Shown here piece after piece: positions 45,151 to 55,656 of a DNA stretch of 64,000 nucleotides. The stretch spans positions 130,156,545 to 130,220,544 of the forward strand of contig CM069433.1 of NCBI GenBank assembly GCA_035610365.1. The letters run 5' to 3'. Origin of the DNA: Aquatica leii (Eukaryota; Arthropoda; Insecta; Coleoptera; Lampyridae). The position numbers and the translations under genes were made by a program. Each line of letters begins with the position of its first letter. The stretch's first letter is position 1. The notes beneath the pieces were generated by a model, which saw only the letters and a program-made list of their open reading frames with translations, was not told the origin of the DNA and did not search any database.

Positions 45151-46129
45151 GTGCAATAAACATTTTAATGTTCTAATTAAATAAACAGTACATTACAGTT
45201 TTACGTTACTACTTCCTAACTTTCTTATCTACTTTTTACGTACTGAAAACTCAAAACTTTTTTAGTTCAATTATATTCGTATATTGTTTTCGTAATAAGT
45301 ATAAATCATTTATTACTGTTTCCATTTGTGATTAAAAAAACGATAAAAATTATAGAAAATTGAAATTTCTGAACGATTACTTAGAATTTCATTCTGATAA
45401 ATAGCTTAGTGATCGTACTTCCAGCATACCCACTAATTATAAGTTTTCTTAATGAAACAACATTTAAAACAAGTATTTCAATATTTCACATTGTTTCGTT
45501 TTTGGAAGGGGGTACTTGGTAAATTCAGAAGGAAGGGAGGAGTAACTATGTTTATGAATCTTTATTTTTCATATCTTTCCTTGGTTTTTAATTAAATAAC
45601 AAAAATAAATAGTAAAATTTCAGTTCGTAAAAGTTAGCTAAATTTTAACAAGTAAATTCAACTAGTCTTTAGAAAGAAATAATTTTTACATTTTGAATGA
45701 AATTGAGATATTTAGAATCATTACATTCCAATGTTACTTTTGAGAAATTAAAAATATTATGTTTGATTGGTGGACTAATTAACGTTACTAGATGAAGTTG
45801 TTTTCTTTGTATAATTCAGTTTTTGATACTTTTTGTAATCATTAAGTTATCAAAAGTGAAGATTGTTAAAGGAAATCTCAAACAAAGAATTTAATTTTTT
45901 TTAGTTGAAAAATATTTGTTCAATGTTAATTCATTTATATATTATATAATACTATATTGTTGTGTAAATAAATTTGTTTTTTATGCATCCATAAATATCA
46001 AAATTAACCAGCAATACCTACGTATGATTATATTACTTAGACAGTAACAGTAAAGTAAATAAAAAGGTGTAACGTAAAAATGTAATGAACTATATTTATT
46101 TACATGGAAGATTAAAATGTTTATTGCAC
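45151..46129. repeat. Inverted repeat pair enclosing ~860 bp
   Basis: Left arm 45151-45209 (GTGCAATAAACATTTTAATG ... TTTTACGTTAC) is matched in inverse orientation at 46069-46129 (GTAACGTAAAAATGTAATG ... TTTATTGCAC), about 59 bp with roughly ten mismatches. The interior is AT-rich and noncoding. A decayed nonautonomous DNA transposon is the simplest reading. Confidence 0.5.
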
Positions 46130-46739
46130 GTTTATAAGTTGGGTTCATTTTTTTGCGACTAAGTCATTCAATTTCTCTCTGTACATGTCCATTTTTACTG
46201 CCCATGTCTGTACGACAAAGAGTGTACTGTTGATACTGTCTGTTACTGCTGGTTCTTCTTTAAATTTAACACGGTTTTTTTGTTGGGTTAATATGCATGT
46301 ACGTGAAACTTTTGTATTAGATTAAAACAGATAGTTCATTCCATTTCAAACGCTACCAGAGTCTCATTTTTAAATTTCATTATTATGGTTTAATTTATGC
46401 ACTACGAACAGCCCAATTCATTAAATTTTTGACTACAAATGTGACCAAAATCCTTTTTGTGTTGGTAGATTTTTGTTAGAAACAATGTCAACACTGGAAT
46501 AACAATCAAGTCGCTTTAGTTTGACAGTTTACGTGGCATCATTTTGTCGACGCATTTTCAGATTGTTACAGCCAAGTGAAATTTCGAGATAAATATTTTG
46601 TTTTCTTTGCTTTATTCATTTTTCTTTAGAGTGTTTTGACAATAACACCTGTTAGAGAAAAGATGATAAAGTTTTTTTTAACTTTTTGGGTTGCATGGGA
46701 AGTGTTGAGTTAATGAGTTTGGTTTTTATTTAAGGTCAC
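46130..46739. other. No recognisable gene
   Basis: AT-rich spacer; nothing assigned. Confidence 0.4.
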
Positions 46740-48150
46740 GATGCCTTCTGCAAATTAAAGAATAAAAAATACCGAGAGAAGTTAAAAAACAATTTAATTA
46801 ACTATTCTAAAAAAAGAGAAGCAAAGAGATAAGAAGAGGAGAGAAGCTATGAAAAAAAGGAAGCTTCAAGCCCATTACAAACGTTGATATTGCGTGAAAA
46901 AACAAAAACCGAGTCCAAGCTTTAAAGGAAAATTGTAAGCTACCAAGAATTTCGGATGTAATACTTTCTAAAGAACCTTTTTTTAGTCATGGTCATAAAT
47001 TAGATGAAGAAACTAAAAAAGCTGTAATCGAATATTACAACAGAGACATTAGTAAGTAGGCTCCAGGAAAAAAGGATTTTTTAAAAATTTTGAGTTTCCC
47101 AAAACCTACAAAGAATTAATTAAGGCGACAATATGCAATCTCGAAAATGAGGCTTGTATGTCTAGTACGTATAGAGACTATCCAGATAATTTTTGAGCAC
47201 AATTTGAGCAAGGTGAGAACTTGGAAAATAAAAAATTTTAAAAAAAACGGCCCAGCTTGAGCAATCGTCTTAAAATGATCACAAAAAGAATACCATGCAG
47301 AGCAGCAATTGAAAGATTGAAAGAAAAAGGTTCAGTTTGATTACTTTTAATCTGTAAAAAAAAAACAAAAACAAAGCAGTACAGCAGACGAAATACAAAG
47401 TGTACATTGGTCTCATGATCAAGTGACGGTATTCACGTGTTGTATTTGGTATCAAACCTAGAGTCCAAACCGACCGTACAGCTCACACAAAGTATACGAG
47501 AGGTTAAAGATTCCATTTCGAGCGTCTTAATTTTTAGCGACAACTACGCTGCCCAGTTTAAGAGTCGCTATATTTTGGCCCTTTTTGGCGACTTAAAGGT
47601 TATTTCTATTTAGAGAACCTCACGTGGTTTTTTGCGGCATCGCACGTAAAAGCCGCAGTAGACGGCCTCGGTGGCACTATAAAGCGCACAGCATGAATAG
47701 GTGTCAAATCGTCAAATTATCCTAAATAGTGCCGCCTAGTTTGTCGTCTAATAATAAAAAAACCTTCAAGCATATGATCACATTAAAGCTATCGATTTCA
47801 ATCAAATTTCAACTGGAAAAACCTCTTCGTCCAAATCAAAATCTATCATCCAAGTTAAAATAGTACAAGTGAATTCATATTGGTTTGATGAAGACCAGCA
47901 GCCATTTTCCTCTTTGAAGACATTGCCCAGAAACAAAGAATCAGATGATGACTACCAGTTAAATTTGGAATCGGTAAACAAAATTAAGATAAAGTTGCGA
48001 TTTACTCACGTGTACTCTGATTCAACGGAAGATGATTCAAGGTAAGGCAAAAGGCAGCTGCATCCAAATGAAATCAGTCCTGGGATGTTTGTGTTAGTTA
48101 CAATTATCGCTGAAGGTAAAAAAAAGAAAGTATACAAGTACGCTGCTATT
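46740..48150 (+). pseudogene. Unnamed repeat-protein family Y (possible DDE-like core)
   Basis: Decayed coding sequence in changing frames. A basic helical start KLKNKKYREKLKNN and Lys/Arg-rich run (46755-46860) is followed by APGKKDF (near 47060) and TADEIQSVHWSHDQVTVFTC (47385-47440). Then come SVLIFSDNYAAQFKSRYILA (about 47523-47580), WFFAASHVKAAVDGLGGTIK (about 47622-47680) and a late segment with QVKIVQVNSYWFDEDQQP. I recall this order (HWSxxQVT, SDxxxxQFKxR, HxKxxxDGxGGxxKR) from unnamed repeated proteins of insects and other invertebrates. Spaced invariant Asp residues in SDN and VDG suggest an RNase-H-like nuclease fold, which is inference. Many stops: inactive. Confidence 0.55.
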
Positions 48151-49079
48151 TGCTAAAGTTTAAACTGTTTTTAATTCAATTAACTTTTTGGATACTTAAT
48201 TTAGTTTAAATTAATTTCTTGTGAATTGCATTAAATAAATAGTAGATAAAAATTGTATTTCATTTGCATATTAAGTAGTCTATTACACCCTGATAACAGC
48301 ACTCGGCTACAGCTCGTATTGCAAACTTTAATGAAACAGTTAAATTAATTTTTTGGGATGAATCTGGAACGGTAACTAGTATGGTTTGTTTTCGTTGGCA
48401 GTATTATTTCAACAGTTTTGAACCATAAAGTAAATATCATAAAGAAAAAAATTGAGATTTAGTACATTCAGGAAACTGATTTTTAATTTAAAATTTATAT
48501 TTATATATAAATACATATTTGTAGTGCAAGAGAGAAAATGCGGCGGTAAATAAATGAGACGTACGATAAAGAATTTGTGCAACTGCAAGTAAAGAAAACT
48601 AAATAACATAATTTAGAAAAAAACATTTCCAAGCTTTTATAATACTGTTATTGATTAATAAACTTTTAAGCAAAATAATATGTAATAATAATAGTACAAT
48701 TTCCTTTTTATTTATATCGGTAAGTATTATATAACAAATAAACCACAAAATCCAAATTCATGTTCTTGAAATAATATACGTATTCTGAGAATCGTATCAG
48801 ACGACAGTTAATGCGTGGGCTACTTTTTATTTGGAATTTTAGAATGATACGTGTATTCGCGTATTTGTATGTCAAAATCGTTTATATCCATTACATAATA
48901 TTTAAAGTTACTTGGTTTTTATTTGTTTTACTGTACCCAAATTTGTTTTAAATATAGCTATTACATTTAAAATTGGTCTAACGTATAAAAAATATTTTTG
49001 TTTACTGTCAGTTTTTTTTGCACTGAGTAAATTGAAATAAACGATCGTATAGTTTGGATTTACAATTTACAAAGAAAAA
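48151..49079. other. No recognisable gene
   Basis: AT-rich spacer with a chance minus-strand frame (48409-48609). Nothing assigned. Confidence 0.4.
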
Positions 49080-49540
49080 ATACTATATTGTATAACGAGT
49101 AAGGAATGGTTGTCATTGCCAACGAGTATGAAAGTTTGTATCCGAACCGAAATCGAGTTTGCAATTCATAAGAGTTAGCAATACAATTTCCTTACTTTTA
49201 TAACTATACTATATATTTAGTTATTTAAAGTTAAATAAAAATAAACCTTTTACCAGAACATGTGACGCAGATAACAAATAACCTAAATTTAAAAATGTGT
49301 GTTAGTAATACTTAAAACATACTACTAATTCTTCTAATCACAATTAAGAAATTATACGTTAAAACTATTTGTTTAATGTCAATATGTCAGCAGCTGTTAC
49401 AAGTTATAAGCGTTCCTATTACTTAATTATTGATTTTTAGCTATTGATCTTTATTTATAATACGGTGAGAATAATTTTCGTGCTTTAAATATACGCAATG
49501 TTAGTGATGCTCAAACCATTTACTACTTTAATATTTTTTA
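49080..49540. repeat. Dispersed repeat R1, copy 2, with internal foldback
   Basis: Direct-orientation partner of 26073-26540. Here the inverted arms at its start are clearer: TATAACGAGTAAGGAAT at about 49091-49107 pairs with TTTCCTTACTTTTATAACTA near 49187-49206. The spacer keeps the shared GTCATTGCCAAC and TTTGCAATTC. Confidence 0.65.
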
Positions 49541-50924
49541 AATATAATATAGTATAGATCAGTTTGTAAAATATAAATTATTTATAAAATTTTGTTTTTG
49601 CTGCCAGTAAATTAAAATCTATTGTCAAATTATTTTAACAAATACGAAATAGATATATCAACAGTTTTTTTAGAAATTGCATCAGAACAATATGCGGATA
49701 TTTTAAAAAATAATTCGTAATTAATGGGTTATTTGTAGAACTGGAGCGTTACAAACTAAGAAGGTAATATGTGACACAAATAATAACGTACACATGTCGG
49801 AAAACCGCTTGGCTATATATAGATAATTGATCTGTTCTGAATTGTTATACAATTAAAAAAACGGATTGATAATCATATATACCCGCTTCTTTAAGTAAAT
49901 TTGTAGGTTTCGAGAAGAAATGAGAAACTAGCACCAGAAACCTTACAAATGTTTGTTCCAAATTTCGAACTCGATTGGTGTACTGTCAAGAAGCAAATGG
50001 TTTCCAATTTGAACATTTACTGTAATAGTTGATTAAAAAAAACTGATTTCTGTCTTTACTTACTTATTTTTGGCCATAATATGTGTTAGTTTAATGATTA
50101 TATCATTGAAACCTTTAACTGTTTCCTGAAATTAAATATTTAATATCTTCAAAACTATTCAACTGAAAAGCATGTGTATATACATTTCTGAAATCAGAAT
50201 TTGATAAACTATCCAACTGTTACGAAAATAGGGGTTGCTATTTTAAAAAATTGATGATGTCATTTTTGAAAAAGGGTGGGAATACCAAAATTAAAAATAC
50301 TCTAAAATGTTTGTTTTAAAATAAATCAATTTGACGTGTCAAAGCGTTTTTAGTTATCCTGACAGGGACCACGATAAATCCATTATTCCATACTTTTGGC
50401 GCGCACTGTATATAAAATTATCACGTGTCATTGTTATAATGCGCAAGGGTGACTTCAACTCTATATTTGATATCCACGTACGCAACTATACGTAACGTTT
50501 ATCTATAATTTGAAAGCATTTATGCAATAAAGAACTGTTTCTTACATTTGTTTTAGTAATATAGAAGAGTAGTATAATGACGTGGAACGGCAGGTTGTCC
50601 ATGAGGAACCGATACGCTGTTGTACTTGTGTACATTGGCCTGCAACAAATTTCTTTTTGAACGTTACTAGATACGATTTAAGTTTTAAAATCTTTAACGA
50701 CACTGCGTTTTTTATCTTATCAATTTTTTGACAAATAACAGTCCTTTTTTCAGAAACTTTTTCTCTGTGGTCAAATACTGTTTTTTAAAGTAATGGTTTC
50801 TTTAACTTGTCTGTCTGTAAGCATTTCTTTATTAGTGGCCATTTAAAATTGCACTGTTACTAGTGGTTTTTTCTCATCTTTTCGTAGCATGTCAGAACAA
50901 ACGTAATCTTCGAGAAAGGACTAA
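49541..50924. other. AT-rich stretch without recognisable genes
   Basis: No coding family. TTTTGGCGCGCACTGTATA near 50394-50412 looks like a Tc1/mariner terminus in outward orientation, without a visible partner. Confidence 0.4.
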
Positions 50925-51180
50925 TTGAGGCCTGCTAATCTATCCGTTTTAATTTCATCTTTTCTGTTTAGTACACTATTAACATATGTGACCTACTTCA
51001 CCACGTTTACTTTCTTTCAGGATGTGATTGTTAACGTAACACTCGTTGCACTATTTTTTCGAACCTTCCTGTGTCTGTACAGGTTCTCCAACAGCACTAA
51101 TTTTTTTGTGCACTAAATCTGTTCAATTTGCTGATTGCGAACGGGTCATTAGCATTAATTTATATCTACTAAGAACAGTA
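50925..51180. repeat. Local direct repeat R2, copy 1
   Basis: Shares TTTCTGTTTAGTACA, GTGACCTACTTCACCAC, TACAGGTTCTCCAACAGCA, TTTTGTGCACTAAATCTG and TTTGCTGATTGCGAACG with 54510-54920 in the same order. Confidence 0.7.
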
Positions 51181-53099
51181 AGGTTTTATGAATAACGAGT
51201 AGTAGTGTTACTTGTTAAAGCGGTGGTTTTATTTTTTTTAGAATATACACTCTTAATTATTAATTTAATTTTTTATTTATGTTTCTTATTTATTATTTAA
51301 TTTACATACTTACGTGGTGAAGTTGCTGACACTATCATTTAAATCTATGAATTTTAACTTTATTTGCAAATAAGCAATATTTTACACTTTCAAATTTTTC
51401 AAATATTAATCGTACAATTAAAATTTTGCAAAAATAAAGAAAATCATGTGTTTTTTTATCATTTTTAATTTTGGCAATTGATTTGAATGTATTTGACAGG
51501 TAGATTTTTAAATTTTGAAAAGTATTTATTTCACGAACGAACGTTTACGAAAAAATTTCATGTGCATTTAGAGAACATACAAATTCTCACAAGTATTGAT
51601 TTCGATCTCCAATTTTAAAATACCATTAAATTACAACCGTTTTGTAAAAGATGGGTAGTAAGATACGTGTGTTTAAAGATGTTCGTCGTTCTCGACGTCA
51701 GGCAACTTTTTAAAGCATAATGCGATGGTAAAATTGTAAATATATTACCATAGTAAATGTAGATGTAAATTTTCTACGAATATGACATTCGTATACCAGC
51801 ATTATAGTGTTTGAATAATATAAATAGTCGTTAAAAACAACCTGACAATTCAAACAGCATCTGACCTAAAACATAATTCAATTTGAATTATGCACCAGAT
51901 TGTAAAAATGCAAATGATTTACATTTGACATACTATTTTATCAAATAATTACAGTTAGTATTTTGTTATCATTGTGTTGCATTTTTTCAAAGATTTATAG
52001 CTATAATATTATAATAATTGTATAAAAATTTAAAATTATAGTTTTGTATAACTTTCAAAAACATTACAGTTGCACCAACACTATCAAAAATTTTACCTCA
52101 ATAATTCAATAAAGTATTAGTGATACTATAATTTAAAGCAAATGGTTTTTAATAAAACTGGTTTTGTATAAGTTTTTGTTGTAGAAAAAATTTAAAATAA
52201 AATAAATAAAATAAAATAGCTCTTAAAATCATCTCGATAAATATTTCCCCAGAGCAGCCACTGCCTAAAATGTGTATTCTCTTCAACCTGGAAGAGGTTA
52301 TTAAATGAGGAGCCAAACTGGATTTGCTTTTTTCAAAAAATGTAATAATGGATAACAGCATGGTTTTAAATTGTACACATCTTTTGAGCCTGCTCCACTT
52401 TTTATACTACTTTTTAATTTATTTAATTCCTAATAATATGGGTTCTTAAACCTGAATGACATAACAGTTAATATATAGAACCTGTGTAGTTTAAAACATA
52501 CCATGTATTTTCTTTGAAATTTCAACAATTGTAACTGCATCCACAAAATCATTTTTACTAAATTTTATTTTTATTTCATTTAGAGCATCTTGCCTTTTAT
52601 TCTATAATTTGTAATCTGGATTATTTATCTGATAGAGGCATGGAAATTGTTGATACAATTCAATTAACAATTTAGTAAGCTCTCTTGTCCATTAAAATTT
52701 TTGTTCAGAGATTTCGTAAATACTACTTAAAAGATCACAAAACATTAACTAAGAATTTTGTAGGTTATTCTAAAACCGGTAAAAAATATATATACTGCCA
52801 TAATAATAGTGATGTTGGTATTATCAAATTTTCTTCAAAAGTTACTGAACTTGCATGCAATATATTTCATAAAATAGAACATGTTCTAAATGATGCAACT
52901 TGTGCGACAAGAAATTGCACGTACAATTGCATAGTGTAATCGGAAAAATTGCAGCAATTTTAGTTGCATAGTAGAATATAAGCTTAAGAAAGCGGCAATT
53001 TGAAGATGCCGACTTTAAAGGTACATAGCAATACGAAGAATTTCTGAATTTTGTACAACAAAGATTCTATTAACTGGATAAACGAAAAAAAGTAAGTTA
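51181..53099. other. AT-rich stretch without recognisable genes
   Basis: An 84-codon frame at 52685-52939 (contains NFVGYSKTGKKYIYCHNNSD and several Cys) has no recognised family. Otherwise nothing assigned. Confidence 0.4.
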
Positions 53100-53164
53100 G
53101 TTATTAAGTAGTAGTAGTATTACACCTTCAGGTAGAAGAGGCAAAAAACTCACACTTGGCAAAA

Positions 53165-53222
53165 TTTTTATATAGGCGACGTTTCGTGGCGCTATTGTGC
53201 GCACTTCTTCATTAATAAAAAA
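53165..53222. repeat. Penelope-type GACGTTTCG hairpin motif
   Basis: GGCGACGTTTCGTGGCGCTA is followed by TTGTGCGCACTTCTTCATTA, with complementary GGCGC/GCGC cores. A GACGTTTCG ... CTTCTTCA pattern around a variable hairpin is one I associate with Penelope-like element ends. No RT is found beside it. Confidence 0.35.
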
Positions 53223-53334
53223 ACGGGTCCAAGATGAGCTGTTCGATGAACCAGTCACAAAATTAAAACTTAATAATTAAAGAAACATTAACAGTTAGTG
53301 TAGAGATAAAAATATAATAAATTATAAACAGAAA

Positions 53335-53402
53335 CCATCTTCACAGACAAACATCATCATCAGTTAGATCATCAGTTAAATGATGTTTGTCTGTGCAGAT
53401 GT
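53335..53402. repeat. Strong hairpin, 16-bp perfect stem
   Basis: CACAGACAAACATCAT (53342-53357) is perfectly complementary in inverse orientation to ATGATGTTTGTCTGTG (53380-53395). The loop contains two ATCATCAGTTA-like repeats. Similarity continues outward (CCATCT / AGATG). Confidence 0.8.
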
Positions 53403-53574
53403 TTTTCTATGGTAAAACTTGTTGATAGAGAAATAAAAAAAGATATATGTTTCATAATTGTACTGAGGAACTGGAAATTATTATCACACAATAAATTTTT
53501 TATAAACTACATTCGAGAAAAATAAACTGTGCAACCTGTAGGGGTGCAATATATTGCTAATGTGGCAAGTGTTG

Positions 53575-54012
53575 TGGTGAAAAAAACGCCTACTTTAGAC
53601 AAGAACTTGTTAAATAAATAGCTATTGCGTTATGACATATTCTTTACAGTGACAGTTCGGTCCAATTTACTTAATCATTATTAAACTAGCTCAATAAAGT
53701 ACCACATTCTGGACACTAAAAAGTTGTCATCAAGACTTTTATGATGCAGTCAAACATAATAGCTCTATTTATGCACCTAAGGGGATATTACAATGGTTAC
53801 GCTTGGAGATGGCTTCTGGCCCGGGGGATGTATGTTGCGTAATCATCCTTTAACGCCATTACGATTTCATTTTTCACTTTATATAATATAAAAACTAAAA
53901 ATGGACAATTATTCTAGTTTCTACTTTATTAAATGTACTATCATAAAAAATGTTTAAGAATTATACTTGTTATCATCTAAACAAAAATATGAAGAAAAAT
54001 ATCATCGTTATT
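53575..54012. repeat. Local direct repeat R3, copy 1
   Basis: Shares GTTAAATAAATA, GCACCTAAGG, ATTACAATGG, GATGTATRTTGC, GTAATCATCC, CACTTTATATAATATAAAAA and AAAATATGAAGAAAAATAT with 55180-55615. This copy carries about 130 extra bases after 53630. An inverted GCGTAATGA / TCATTACGC hairpin follows at 54018-54062. Confidence 0.75.
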
Positions 54013-54017
54013 GAGAG

Positions 54018-54062
54018 CGTAATGAGAGAGCGGTATAAATTCGTAACGTCCTTTCATTACGC
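54018..54062. repeat. Short foldback
   Basis: GCGTAATGAGAGAGCGGTAT near the left and TCCTTTCATTACGC at the right form an inverted pair with a GCGTAATGA / TCATTACGC core. Confidence 0.55.
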
Positions 54063-54509
54063 CCCTGTTGTTATGTACATGCTATATGTTTACATATTTC
54101 GTATTGTAGAACGTATACACTATCAGTAAACTATAACGAAATAGATAATAAAAATTGCATATTATATTATTTTGAAATTAAATAATTTGCATTGAAGATC
54201 ACGAAGATGAACGTGGTGAGAGTGGTGACAGAAAGGAGTTGTAATAGATTAATCAACTTTATCGCTTAATTGATTTGTCTTTGCTGGTAGTTGTTTCTTT
54301 AATTTTGATAGTAGTCGATCATCGTGTCAATGAAAAAGTAAGTGTTCTATATGATGTATTGAGATAATGCGTGACTCGTTTTTTGGCCCCAAAACTGTTT
54401 TTAGAACCCAAACGTAGCAAAAGTTGAATTAACCTGATCGTCGAGTTGACGGTCGTGCGCAAGATTGTAACCGACGTCGGAAAAACAGTTCAAACAGACT
54501 TAACGTGTC

Positions 54510-54920
54510 GAATATTTTTAATTTCTTCTTTTCTGTTTAGTACAGTGTTGATGTACGTGACCTACTTCACCACAGTGTTTGTTCACGTAGCACTCGTTGC
54601 TTTTTGTGTACGTACAGGTTCTCCAACAGCATAGCGGAGTTTATAGCGTTCGTTCAAACTCTAAACGCTGAGTTAGAATTGTAAAAGCCCTTAATAAAGC
54701 TAAACATAAGTTGTGCTGCTTTTTATTGTCTTCGAGTCCTGTAACCAAAGTTTGGATAACCAAATGTTTCAGAAATGTATTTGGTATCGTAAGAAACGCA
54801 AGGAGCATTAACTTTCTACCAACAAAATGTTTTATCGCCGTTGTGGGTTTTGTTGTTTTTTTGTGCACTAAATCTGTCCGATTTGCTGATTGCGAACGAG
54901 TTATTAGCATTCATTTATAT
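54510..54920. repeat. Local direct repeat R2, copy 2, with ~200-bp insert
   Basis: Partner of 50925-51180. The two shared halves are separated here by roughly 200 bp (54630-54845). That insert is open on the minus strand as part of an 89-codon frame (54641-54910, with RKLMLLAFLTIPNTFLKHLV) of no recognised family. The longer copy is probably the more complete one. Confidence 0.65.
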
Positions 54921-55179
54921 AATAAAAAGTAACAGTGTTATCATAGAGTACTAAAATAAATGTTGCCACTAAAATATTAGGAAAAAAATGTACTTTTGAA
55001 AACCTTTCAAGCAGGCACTTCTGTTAACAATTCTTCGTTGTCGGCCGTAAACATTAACAACACTCTTTTGTTGAAAATTCTTCGTCGTCAAGCGTGCACG
55101 TTTACAACAACACCAATTGTGGTATAAATATTAATTTCTAAATATTATTTCTTGTTCACGTTCTAACAAGCCCACTAAA

Positions 55180-55615
55180 ATTTACCGAAAAAAAACGATC
55201 AGTTTAGACACGAATTCGTTAAATAAATAACTATTGGGTTTGCACCTAAGGCGTTATTACAATGGCTACGCCCGGAGAGCAACGTATTAGTACAAGGGCC
55301 TCTGGTCCGGGAGATGTATATTGCTCGATGGGCGTAATCATCCTTCAACGCTAGTGGTCAATACGCAATTTTATTTTGCACTTTATATAATATAAAAACT
55401 AAAAATTAACAATTATTTTAGTTTCTATTTTACTAAATCTACAAGTATATTTAGTAGTATATAACAATTAATAATTTGAAGTATAATGTTTTATTTGTTA
55501 GAGTTAATTTTACAATCATAAAGAACTATACCCAAATAGGTTGAAAAAATGCACAAAAGGAAATAGAAAATTTGTTATTATCTAAATCTCAACAAAAATA
55601 TGAAGAAAAATATAA
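55180..55615. repeat. Local direct repeat R3, copy 2
   Basis: Partner of 53575-54012. It contains a hairpin in which TACGCCC and AGCAA (about 55266-55283) face TTGCT and GGGCGTA (about 55321-55337). It ends just before the TTAA that borders piggyBac element 2. Confidence 0.7.
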
Positions 55616-55621
55616 CCATTC

Positions 55622-55656
55622 TTAACCCTTAACTACGGAAGTGCCGTCTGAGAGAC
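55622..55656. repeat. piggyBac 5' terminus and subterminal hairpin
   Basis: TTAA target site, then CCCTTAACTACGG and a hairpin with arms CCGTCT and AGACGG separated by GAG. This is the layout of piggyBac-like termini. Confidence 0.6.

Noticed and set aside
50394-50412. TTTTGGCGCGCACTGTATA as the right end of a Tc1/mariner element
   Set aside because: No inverted partner or transposase fragment was found within several kilobases, so an element cannot be claimed.
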